Positions 1 through 6,066 of a DNA stretch of 6,081 bases are shown here, piece after piece. The notes beneath the pieces are model-generated. The model was given only the letters and a program-made list of their open reading frames with translations. It was not told the DNA's origin and made no database searches. The stretch's first letter is position 1. Every line of letters starts with the position of its first letter. Source of the DNA: NIC37A-2 sp050289625 (lineage in GTDB: Bacteria > Myxococcota_A > Polyangia > Polyangiales > Polyangiaceae); the NCBI GenBank assembly GCA_050289625.1, contig JBNKGC010000296.1:1-6081 (forward strand), in the 5' to 3' direction. The translations under genes and the position numbers were made by a program.

Positions 1-52
1 GTGAGGGTGGGCGGATGTCTTCCCCGGGGCGGGTAGGGAGGGCCTGGACCTA

Positions 53-65
53 CGAGGGCCCCTCG
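53..65. repeat. 13-bp palindrome upstream of the lipoprotein gene
   Basis: CGAGGG and CCCTCG flank a single central C, giving a perfect short palindrome 35 bases before the start codon. It could be an operator half-pair or a small hairpin, but such palindromes also arise by chance in GC-rich DNA. No clear -35/-10 pair was found in bases 1-100. Confidence 0.25.
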
Positions 66-78
66 ACTCGGCCTGCAA

Positions 79-97
79 CCCCGTGTTTCAACAGGGG
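79..97 (+). repeat. Inverted repeat over the lipoprotein start region
   Basis: CCCC (79-82), an unpaired G, TGT (84-86), a four-base TTCA loop, ACA (91-93) and GGGG (94-97) form a seven-pair stem with one bulge. The 3' arm is the putative SD, so folding in the mRNA would hide it. No T-run follows, so it is not a terminator. A regulatory role is inferred only. Confidence 0.35.
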
Positions 98-98
98 A
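93..98 (+). promoter_or_regulatory. Possible ribosome-binding site of the lipoprotein gene
   Basis: AGGGGA lies only two bases before the ATG at 101. This is closer than the usual 5-9 base spacing, so it is a weak candidate. Its GGGG can pair with CCCC at 79-82. Confidence 0.3.
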
Positions 99-100
99 CG

Positions 101-1909
101 ATGCGCAGTCGCGCTTACCTCCTTCTTATCGGCTTGGCCTCTTGCGATCCGGATGCCCGCAATGCAGCGAGTGGGCTGAGGGACGAGGTGCAACTCAGTC
201 CCGCGCTCCCTGCTTCCAGCGCGCCCGTAGAGAAGCTGCCTGCGATGCCCGAAGAGCGCGATGTGGGAGTCGGGGAGACCTGCGCCGATGAATGGAAGCG
301 AATCGAAGGGCTTCCTGAGCTTCCCGGTGCGCCCGAGTTCGAGGCTCGCCGTTCGGAGATTCTGGCGCGGGCTCGCTCGCGTCCCGTCGTTTTTCGCCGC
401 GCGCCGGGGAGCCGCCGTGCCGAAGACGCGGCGCAGTCCGCCCACACGGCCGACGGGAAGGAGCCCAAGACACCCTTCGAGGCGGACGTGCAGGCCGCGG
501 TCGCGTACCAGAACGCCTTGGCGAAGAAGCTCCGTAAGAAGCTGGAAAACGCTCGCTATACGGCCCCCACTCTCGGCGAGATTTTCACCAAGACGCGCCG
601 AAACCATGAACTTCGGCGAGCCGTGTTGCTCACGGAAGGCTACCTGTACTCGGAGCGGCCGGCGCTGGCCGCGCGGCTCGCCCAGTCCGTGCGTCTGGAA
701 CACCTGTACGAAGCGCCTCGCTTGATCCTGGAGCGGGGAGCGGAAACGTTCGTCGCCGTTCGGAAGAAAGACACTTACGTGTACGAAGGCGGGGAGCTGG
801 ACGGAGAGCCCGCACAGATCCTTCTGCTCGATCGAGTGCGCCTTTCGGACGAACCCGCGAGACCTCCTCTCCACTTCGATGTCCGTGCGGTAGCCGAAGC
901 CCTGGGGGCCAACTCCCTTCAGATTCGAAGGATCACCGAAGCGGGGATTTTACTCGAACCGAGCTACGGCGGCATCCAAACCCAAGCTGTCGCCACACTC
1001 GACGGTCCGAGGGCGACGTTGAAGTGCGAGATCGTTCCCGACGAGGTGGGTGATTTGGTGGCTCGCGCGCGCGACTGGAACGTGCGCCGGCAGAAGGCTT
1101 TCGCTCCCCTGAAAAAGTCGATCGACGCCATGGTGGCCGAGGCGCTTCCGTTCGACGAACCCAAAACCGAAGAGGGGCAACAAGACGGAAAGCTCCGGCC
1201 CGAATGGAGGAAGGCCTACCGCCGAGGTAAGCGCCGCTACGAATTCAACGGCGACAAATACGCGGTCTTCGATTGGAAAGGGCGCCCTCGCGTGCCCCAA
1301 GTGTGCATCGACTTCATCACCGACGCGTTCGAGCGAGCGAGCGGTGCGTGGTGGCCGGAGCGCGGCAAGGGGAGGCACCGCAGTCCCGGTACGCTGAATT
1401 TCCGGCGCTACGGCATCGAAAATCCGCGCAGTATCGAGAGCCTGGCCTTCTTCGCGGAAGATACGCCGGAGTGGTTCGACTTCGTGTGGCTCGACAAATC
1501 CGAGCGCATCAAGTTCCGCAAACGACGCGAGTTTTTCGAGCACCTGGCGGGCAACTCGGCTCGCTACCAGGTGGGCGATGTGATCTTCATCTACGGTCTG
1601 CGTGACGACGAGAAGCACCACTATCACTCGTTCTTCATCTACGAGGCGGATCCGGTCACCGGGGCGCCGACCGCGGTAGCGGCCAATGCGGGTCAGCCGA
1701 GAATTCGCAGCTGGGAAGCCGAGATGAGCAATGCGCCCCGGCGCTTCATCGTCGCTCGTCTGCGCCCCCGACTGCCGTTCTTGGAGCGAGCTTTTGCCGG
1801 GAAGGAAGCCCTGGCGCCCCCGCTCCGGGCGAACCGGGACGCGGCAGGCTCGGCCGCCTCCGAGGGCGGTGGTGCCAACGCTGTTGAGCTGGCCGCCGCC
1901 TCACGGTAG
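101..1909 (+). CDS. Predicted lipoprotein with possible papain-like (NlpC/P60-type) C-terminal domain
   Basis: I do not recognise a named family. From the ATG at 101 the product is 602 residues. The first residues read MRSRAYLLLIGLASC: a short basic n-region, a hydrophobic stretch and a lipobox (LASC) with Cys15 as the predicted lipidated residue, so it should be exported and membrane-anchored. An in-frame GTG at 83 would put six extra residues before this signal, so 101 is preferred. Residues about 16-120 look like a disordered linker rich in Ala, Pro, Glu and Arg. Residues about 125-250 look helical then mixed, and a strongly basic stretch spans about 368-380. The C-terminal half has a papain-like order: Cys402 at the start of a helix (VCIDF), a GDVIF strand at 492-496, a His cluster at 506, 507 and 509, then Asn529. 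By analogy with NlpC/P60 proteins these could be a Cys-His-Asn triad, which is inference only. The last ~30 residues are low-complexity Ala/Gly/Ser. It probably leads an operon with hom and murI, and a peptidoglycan or peptide amidase role is possible. Confidence 0.8.
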   Translation: MRSRAYLLLIGLASCDPDARNAASGLRDEVQLSPALPASSAPVEKLPAMPEERDVGVGETCADEWKRIEGLPELPGAPEFEARRSEILARARSRPVVFRRAPGSRRAEDAAQSAHTADGKEPKTPFEADVQAAVAYQNALAKKLRKKLENARYTAPTLGEIFTKTRRNHELRRAVLLTEGYLYSERPALAARLAQSVRLEHLYEAPRLILERGAETFVAVRKKDTYVYEGGELDGEPAQILLLDRVRLSDEPARPPLHFDVRAVAEALGANSLQIRRITEAGILLEPSYGGIQTQAVATLDGPRATLKCEIVPDEVGDLVARARDWNVRRQKAFAPLKKSIDAMVAEALPFDEPKTEEGQQDGKLRPEWRKAYRRGKRRYEFNGDKYAVFDWKGRPRVPQVCIDFITDAFERASGAWWPERGKGRHRSPGTLNFRRYGIENPRSIESLAFFAEDTPEWFDFVWLDKSERIKFRKRREFFEHLAGNSARYQVGDVIFIYGLRDDEKHHYHSFFIYEADPVTGAPTAVAANAGQPRIRSWEAEMSNAPRRFIVARLRPRLPFLERAFAGKEALAPPLRANRDAAGSAASEGGGANAVELAAASR

Positions 1910-1921
1910 ACGGGTTTCGCA

Positions 1922-3235
1922 ATGGGTCCGAAAGAGAAAAAACCGGTCAGGGTCGCGCTCCTCGGATGCGGAACCGTGGGCGGTGGAGTGCTTCGGCTGC
2001 TCGAGGAAAACCGCGCGGCGCTTTCGCAGCGAGTAGGAGCTCCTCTCGAGGTGGCGCACGTTCTCGTCCGGGACGAGAGCAAGGCTCGCATCCCGGAGTG
2101 CAAGCCCGAATGGATCACGACGGACCCAGATACCGTGCTCGGTGATCCCACCGTCGACGTCGTCGCGGAGGTGATGGGAGGCGAAGATCCCGCGAAAGCC
2201 TTCATCGAGCGGGCCATCGACGCGGGCAAGAGCGTGGTGAGCGCCAACAAGTTGCTCATCGCCATGCACGGACCGGCCCTGGTGAAGCGTGCCTCGGAGA
2301 AGGGGGTGGATCTGGCTTTCGAAGCGTCGGTCGGTGGCGGGATCCCGGTCATTCGAACCCTTCGAGAAGCACTCACCGGGGATTCCGTCGAGTCGATTCA
2401 CGGAATCCTCAACGGCACCTGCAACTACATCCTGACGCGGATGCGAGTTGCTGGGCTCGGGTTCGACGAAGCTTTGAAGGAGGCCCAGGACCTCGGCTAC
2501 GCCGAAGCCGATCCCGCTCTCGACATCGAGGGGCACGACGCGGCGCAGAAGCTGGTGGTCACGAGCATGCTCGCGTTCGGAGCCAGCGTCGCGCATGACG
2601 CCGCGCCGGTGGAGGGGATCACGGAAATCGACACGGTCGACTTCGCGGCAGCGGAGCGCTTCGGCTACACCATCAAGCACTTGGCGATCGGGCGAGATCT
2701 CGGCAGCGAGCTTTCGCTCCACACGCACCCCACACTCGTTCCGAAGCGGAGCGTCATCGCCAACATCGACGGAGTGCTGAACTGCGTTTACATCCAGGGC
2801 CGCGGCCTCGGTCCCTGCCTCCTCGTGGGCCGTGGGGCGGGCGACCTGCCGACGGCGGTGAGTGTGGTGGCCGACATCGTGGACGTGGCGCGCTCGCGCC
2901 TCGAAGGGGAACCGGGCCTGGCGACGAGGGCGATCCATGCGGAAAACCGCAAGCTTCAGCCACTCGGCAAACTCAAGTGCCGCTACTACCTGCGCTTCGA
3001 CGTCGCCGACAGTCCCGGGGTCTTGGCCCGCATTGCGGGGGCGCTCGGTCGGCAGAACGTGAGCATCGAGCAGATGGTTCAAGAAGGACGCGGCAATGGT
3101 GACAACGACGTCGTGTCGGTCCTCATCATCACTCACGAAACCGAAGAGGGCGGACTCACCGAGGCTCTTTCCGAGATCGAGGGCCACGGGTTTTTGAAGG
3201 CCAAGGCTCGGTTCATTCGGATCGAGGACATCTAA
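1922..3235 (+). CDS. hom: Homoserine dehydrogenase (monofunctional, ACT domain)
   Basis: Cytoplasmic NAD(P)-dependent enzyme (EC 1.1.1.3) that reduces L-aspartate 4-semialdehyde to L-homoserine, the branch point to threonine, methionine and isoleucine. The 437 residues match the usual ACT-containing form (about 430). The N-terminal Rossmann motif is GCGTVGGG, with glycines at 15, 17 and 20. The SANK motif places Lys110 at the active site. GILNGTCNYI at 161-170 is the homoserine dehydrogenase signature region. Glu195, Asp201, Asp206 and Lys210 have the same spacing as yeast Glu208, Asp214, Asp219 and Lys223, so the catalytic and substrate-binding set is intact. Residues about 355-430 form an ACT domain (SPGVLARIAGAL, then NVSIEQM), which in this family commonly mediates threonine feedback inhibition. 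The gene starts 12 nt after the lipoprotein stop and ends 20 nt before murI. No strong Shine-Dalgarno is visible (only GGG in GACGGG), so coupling to upstream translation is plausible. There is no fused aspartokinase domain. Confidence 0.97.
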   Translation: MGPKEKKPVRVALLGCGTVGGGVLRLLEENRAALSQRVGAPLEVAHVLVRDESKARIPECKPEWITTDPDTVLGDPTVDVVAEVMGGEDPAKAFIERAIDAGKSVVSANKLLIAMHGPALVKRASEKGVDLAFEASVGGGIPVIRTLREALTGDSVESIHGILNGTCNYILTRMRVAGLGFDEALKEAQDLGYAEADPALDIEGHDAAQKLVVTSMLAFGASVAHDAAPVEGITEIDTVDFAAAERFGYTIKHLAIGRDLGSELSLHTHPTLVPKRSVIANIDGVLNCVYIQGRGLGPCLLVGRGAGDLPTAVSVVADIVDVARSRLEGEPGLATRAIHAENRKLQPLGKLKCRYYLRFDVADSPGVLARIAGALGRQNVSIEQMVQEGRGNGDNDVVSVLIITHETEEGGLTEALSEIEGHGFLKAKARFIRIEDI

Positions 3236-3255
3236 GGACGGCGCTCGGCGCAAAC

Positions 3256-4143
3256 ATGACAGAACCTCACTCCTCCGCGCCGCTCGGTGTCTTCGATTCG
3301 GGGCTCGGGGGACTCACGGTCGTTCGTGCCCTCCTCGATGGCGTGCCGGACGAGCGCATCGTCTATCTAGGTGACACGGCGCGGGTGCCCTACGGAACGC
3401 GCTCGGCGGAAACCGTGATTCGCTATGCGCGTGGCTGCGCGCGCGTGTTGACCGATCGGGGCGTGAAGGCGCTGATTGTCGCCTGCAACACGGTGAGCGC
3501 CGTTGCACTCGAGCTCCTCCAGGCGGAGCTCGACATGCCCGTGGTCGGAGTGGTCGATCCGGGTGCGCGCGCCGCGGTTCGCGCTGCGAAATTCCTCTCC
3601 GAGGCCAGGGTCGCTGCCGGTGGCGCCGCAGAGCCCCCGCCGAAGATCGGCGTGCTCGGAACCGCCGGTACCGTCAACTCGGGAGCCTATCCGCGAGCGG
3701 TGCACCGCCTTTCGACACGATTCGAGGTCGTGGCGCGCCCGGCGCCCCTCCTGGTCCCGCTCGTGGAAGAGGGGTGGCTCACGGGTGAGGTGCCTCGCCT
3801 CGCCGTGCGAAAATACGTCGAGCCGCTGATTCAAGAAGGCGCAGGTGTGCTCGTGCTCGGTTGCACGCACTACCCGCTGCTGCAGCCCGTCGTGGAGGAA
3901 GTGGCGGGCGAGATTGCCGGTCGCCCGGTCCCCGTCGTCGACAGTGCCCACGCCACGTCCGAGGTCGTCGGGGAATTGCTTCGGGGGGAGCGCATTGTCC
4001 CAGGTCCGCCGGAGAGTCGTCCGCAGCGGCGTCTGGAGTTGCTGGTGACCGACCTTCCGGGCGGATTTCAGCGGGTAGCGGATCTGTTCCTCGGCGAGCA
4101 CACGCCCGAGGTAAGGCAGATCGACCTCAAGATGAGTGGCTGA
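3256..4143 (+). CDS. murI: Glutamate racemase
   Basis: Cytoplasmic cofactor-independent racemase (EC 5.1.1.3) that interconverts L- and D-glutamate and supplies the D-Glu added by MurD to the peptidoglycan stem peptide. At 295 residues it is slightly long for the family (about 260-285). The N-terminal signature GVFDSGLGGLTV at 11-22 carries the conserved Asp14-Ser15. GDTARVPYG follows, then VACNT with the first catalytic Cys77, and VLGCTHYPLL with the second catalytic Cys203 and His205. All key residues of the two-cysteine mechanism are present. An Ala/Gly/Pro-rich insertion just before KIGVLGTAGTV accounts for part of the extra length and is probably a surface loop. It starts 20 nt after hom, with only a distant GGA upstream, so it is likely co-transcribed with hom. 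Its last 17 bases overlap the 3' end of the convergent pyrB. Confidence 0.97.
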   Translation: MTEPHSSAPLGVFDSGLGGLTVVRALLDGVPDERIVYLGDTARVPYGTRSAETVIRYARGCARVLTDRGVKALIVACNTVSAVALELLQAELDMPVVGVVDPGARAAVRAAKFLSEARVAAGGAAEPPPKIGVLGTAGTVNSGAYPRAVHRLSTRFEVVARPAPLLVPLVEEGWLTGEVPRLAVRKYVEPLIQEGAGVLVLGCTHYPLLQPVVEEVAGEIAGRPVPVVDSAHATSEVVGELLRGERIVPGPPESRPQRRLELLVTDLPGGFQRVADLFLGEHTPEVRQIDLKMSG

Positions 4144-5080
4144 GGGCCGGGGTTCCCGGCTCGCTCGCACAGAGGTAGAGCACGGCCATGCGCACGGCCA
4201 CACCCGACTCGACCTGATTCAAGATGATCGACTGAGGACCGTCGGCCACATCCTCGTTGATCTCCACGCCTCGATTCAGCGGGCCGGGGTGCATGACCAA
4301 AGCGTTCGGCTTGGCCAGGCTGAGTCGCTTCTGGTTGAGCCCGAAGACGCGGGCATATTCCCGAAGCGTCGAGAAGGCTCCCCCACCGAGGCGTTCCTGT
4401 TGGATGCGGAGCATCATGACGACGTCCGCTCCCTCGATGGCCGGTTCGATGCGATCGAACACATTCCAGCCCAGCTGGTCGGCGTGGAGCGGGAGCATCG
4501 TGCGGGGACCCGCGAGGCGCACCTCGGCCCCCAGCAGGCCAAGCAGGAGCACGTTCGAGCGAACGACGCGGCTGTGGAGAATGTCACCGCAGATGGCCAC
4601 GGTCTTGCCGGAGAGATCGTCGCCCAGGTGCTGCTGCAGAGTGAATGCGTCGAGCAGCGCTTGGGTCGGGTGTTCGTGCATTCCGTCTCCGGCGTTGACG
4701 ACGGCGGCGCGGCTACGGGTGGCCACGGCGTGCGGTGCGCCGGACGCGGAGTGGCGAATCACGACCACGTCGGCGTGCATCGCATCGAGGGTGGCCAGAG
4801 TGTCGTGCAGGGTTTCGCCCTTCTTCGTGCTCGAGGTACTGGCCGACATGTTGATCACGTCCGCGCCCAGACGCTTGCCGGCGAGCTCGAAAGAGGTGCG
4901 GGTTCGGGTCGAGTTTTCGAAGAAGACGTTGAGAACGGTCTTGCCCTTGAGAGTCGGCACCTTCCGCATGGGGCGCCGGTTCAGCTCGTGGAACGCCTTT
5001 GCCGTGTGAAGAATGCCCAGCGCCGTTTCGCGGGACATGCCCTCGATGCCGAGAATGTGTCTCAGGCGAGTGTCACTCAT
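4127..5080 (-). CDS. pyrB: Aspartate carbamoyltransferase, catalytic chain
   Basis: Catalyses carbamoyl phosphate + L-aspartate to N-carbamoyl-L-aspartate (EC 2.1.3.2), the first committed step of de novo pyrimidine synthesis in the cytoplasm. The product from the ATG at 5080 is 317 residues, normal for the family. Carbamoyl-phosphate binding motif FENSTRTRTSFE has the STRTR core at 57-61. The mobile active-site loop SSTKKGET (83-90) carries Lys86/Lys87. HPTQ is at 137-140, Arg225 and Gln227 lie in the aspartate-binding segment, and HPGPLNRG is at 264-271. Both domains are complete. The reading frame stays open upstream to 5251, but the 5080 start is preferred: it has GGAG six bases upstream and the familiar N-terminus, whereas an ATG at 5104 lacks an SD. 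It overlaps the end of pyrR by 8 nt, suggesting translational coupling. No pyrI or pyrC follows, so the enzyme is either an unregulated trimer or partners with a subunit encoded elsewhere. Confidence 0.97.
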   Translation of the reverse strand: MSDTRLRHILGIEGMSRETALGILHTAKAFHELNRRPMRKVPTLKGKTVLNVFFENSTRTRTSFELAGKRLGADVINMSASTSSTKKGETLHDTLATLDAMHADVVVIRHSASGAPHAVATRSRAAVVNAGDGMHEHPTQALLDAFTLQQHLGDDLSGKTVAICGDILHSRVVRSNVLLLGLLGAEVRLAGPRTMLPLHADQLGWNVFDRIEPAIEGADVVMMLRIQQERLGGGAFSTLREYARVFGLNQKRLSLAKPNALVMHPGPLNRGVEINEDVADGPQSIILNQVESGVAVRMAVLYLCASEPGTPALSHSS

Positions 5081-5666
5081 GGGGGGCTCCACTGGGGGCG
5101 TCATTGCGCCCGGGTGGGGTGGTGGGGACGCTGCTCGGCTGCGCGACGACGCGCGGCTGGTCTCCGTCCCAGAGCACGTCAACTCGCTCACTCGTCGCGA
5201 CGGTCGCCGACTTGACCACGTAGTCGGCCTGAATCGGCAGCTCCCGACCACCGCGGTCGACCAGAACTGCCAGTTCGATGCAGCGCGGGCGTCCGTAGTC
5301 GAGGATGGCGTCTACGGCCGCGCGGACAGTGCGCCCGGTGAACAACACGTCATCGACGAGCACGATGCTCCGAGGCTCGATCGGCGTTGGGATTTCACTC
5401 GGGCCGATCCTCGGGTTGGGCAGGGCGGTGGCTGCGTCGTCGCGGTAGAGCGTGATGTCCACCGAACCGAGGGGGACGTCCCCCTCGAGCTCCGCGAGGT
5501 GATCGCGGAGCCTTTGAGCGACTGGAACGCCGCCTCGCCGGACGCCGACGAGCAGAAGCCCCTCGGCCCCGCGGTGGCGCTCGAGAATTTCCCCAGCGAC
5601 ACGCCGGAGTCCGCGGTCGGCATCGTCGGCATCGAGCAGGGGTCGCATGGGCGCGGTGGTTACCAT
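5073..5666 (-). CDS. pyrR: PyrR, pyrimidine operon regulator / uracil phosphoribosyltransferase
   Basis: Type I phosphoribosyltransferase-fold protein. Family members bind pyr mRNA in response to UMP/UTP versus PRPP, repressing pyr genes, and many also convert uracil + PRPP to UMP. With the start at 5666 it has 197 residues (family about 180). Visible motifs: LVGVRRGGVPVA (loop near the active site), DITLYRDD (71-77), the PRPP-binding signature VLVDDVLFTGRT (102-113) and VDRGGRELPIQADYVVK (136-152). These match Bacillus PyrR closely and the PRPP loop is intact. A Pro/Ser-rich C-terminal tail of about 20 residues beyond the normal end reaches into pyrB and may exist only because of the gene overlap. 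Start choice is uncertain. An ATG at 5666 puts 9 residues before the LLDADD segment, close to the Bacillus N-terminus, but has no SD; 5648 is slightly shorter. An ATG at 5744 has a GGAG four bases upstream and would add 26 residues with no counterpart in Bacillus PyrR. Confidence 0.94.
   Translation of the reverse strand: MVTTAPMRPLLDADDADRGLRRVAGEILERHRGAEGLLLVGVRRGGVPVAQRLRDHLAELEGDVPLGSVDITLYRDDAATALPNPRIGPSEIPTPIEPRSIVLVDDVLFTGRTVRAAVDAILDYGRPRCIELAVLVDRGGRELPIQADYVVKSATVATSERVDVLWDGDQPRVVAQPSSVPTTPPGRNDAPSGAPHE
5087..5090 (-). promoter_or_regulatory. Ribosome-binding site of pyrB
   Basis: Reading the minus strand, GGAG is followed by six C's and then the ATG at 5080. It is the only convincing SD near the candidate starts and selects 5080 over the in-frame ATG at 5104. 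It lies inside the end of the pyrR coding sequence. Confidence 0.6.
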
Positions 5667-5763
5667 GGGTGCGGGCGGCACGACAAACGAGAAGCCTGTT
5701 ACCCCGGAGCTGCGTCGGAACAACGCTAGATCCCGGCGCGCCATGGTGCTCCGCCCGTCGCTA

Positions 5764-5812
5764 GGGGTCGGATCCCCCCACCGGGCGAACGAGTGCTTCG
5801 GGGAAGGGGATC
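5764..5812. repeat. Overlapping inverted repeats close to the pyrR start
   Basis: GATCCCC (5771-5777) is matched by GGGGATC (5806-5812), a perfect seven-pair stem with a 28-base loop that holds a further CGAA/TTCG pairing. The left arm can instead pair with GGGG at 5764-5767 in a smaller hairpin. The two folds exclude each other. They lie about 100-145 bases before the preferred pyrR start, and 20-70 bases before the alternative start at 5744. Confidence 0.4.
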
Positions 5813-5860
5813 GCTCCTCCCACCGTGCGAAGTCGGCCCGCGATTTCTGTCCCCCCGAGT

Positions 5861-5890
5861 CGAAAAACCTCCGAGGCAAGTGCTCCTCGG
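5861..5890 (-). terminator. Terminator-like hairpin (possible attenuator) upstream of pyrR
   Basis: Read on the minus strand, CCGAGG (5890-5885), an eight-base loop and CCTCGG (5876-5871) form a six-pair GC stem, followed after AGG by five T's (5867-5863). The stem is short and the T-run is offset by three bases, so this is a weak intrinsic terminator at best. It lies about 195 bases before the preferred pyrR start. Its 5' arm can also pair with complementary segments further upstream (CCTCGG at 5910-5905, CTCCTCGG at 5932-5925), an arrangement typical of attenuators. Alternatively it ends a transcript from outside the window. Confidence 0.3.
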
Positions 5891-5923
5891 TGCCCCGGAA
5901 CAAACCGAGGCAAGCGAGGCAAG
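5872..5923. repeat. Three 9-bp direct repeats (CGAGGCAAG)
   Basis: CGAGGCAAG occurs at 5872-5880, 5906-5914 and 5915-5923. The last two are exactly tandem and the first lies 25 bases before them. On the pyrR strand the unit reads CTTGCCTCG. Function is unknown; binding sites or simple repeat expansion are both possible. Confidence 0.6.
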
Positions 5924-6003
5924 GCCGAGGAGTGACGAGGCCGCCGCAGCACCGCCGGGGAGCGAGCCCCCTCGGGGCCCGCCGAAGCGCAGCGGGACCG
6001 TGG

Positions 6004-6066
6004 GGTGAGCAACTGTCTTGAGCCGGGGGGGGCAGAGGCGCCCCCTACGTCACAGCAGACCTCACC
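6004..6066. repeat. Nested inverted repeats near the right end
   Basis: GGTGAG (6004-6009) is matched by CTCACC (6061-6066). Inside, GGGGGC (6028-6033) pairs with GCCCCC (6040-6045) around a six-base loop. No T-run follows on either strand, so it is not an obvious intrinsic terminator. It could be part of a structured RNA or a protein site; chance is also possible at this GC content. Confidence 0.3.

Noticed and set aside
83..100. GTG start for the lipoprotein gene
   Set aside because: It would put six residues before a compact lipoprotein signal that begins naturally at the ATG at 101; the GTG also has no SD.
1901..3253. 450-residue open frame on the minus strand opposite hom
   Set aside because: The plus-strand frame has an intact homoserine dehydrogenase with all catalytic residues. 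The antisense product is rich in Arg/His/Asp with no recognisable motif, as expected from codon bias in GC-rich DNA.
3367..4203. 278-residue open frame on the minus strand opposite murI
   Set aside because: MurI motifs and both catalytic cysteines support the plus strand. This frame would also overlap the end of pyrB with no SD or family features.
4136..5215. 359-residue open frame on the plus strand opposite pyrB
   Set aside because: It mirrors the well-supported pyrB frame and its product has no domain motif; it is a shadow frame.
5081..5251. Upstream extension of pyrB to 5251
   Set aside because: The extra 57 residues overlap pyrR, are Arg/Ser-rich and have no counterpart in aspartate carbamoyltransferases; the SD supports 5080.
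5941..5990. PyrR-binding-loop-like match around CCCCGAGGGGGCT on the minus strand
   Set aside because: It matches the Bacillus consensus only with an inserted base and mismatches, and is better explained as a simple GC palindrome.
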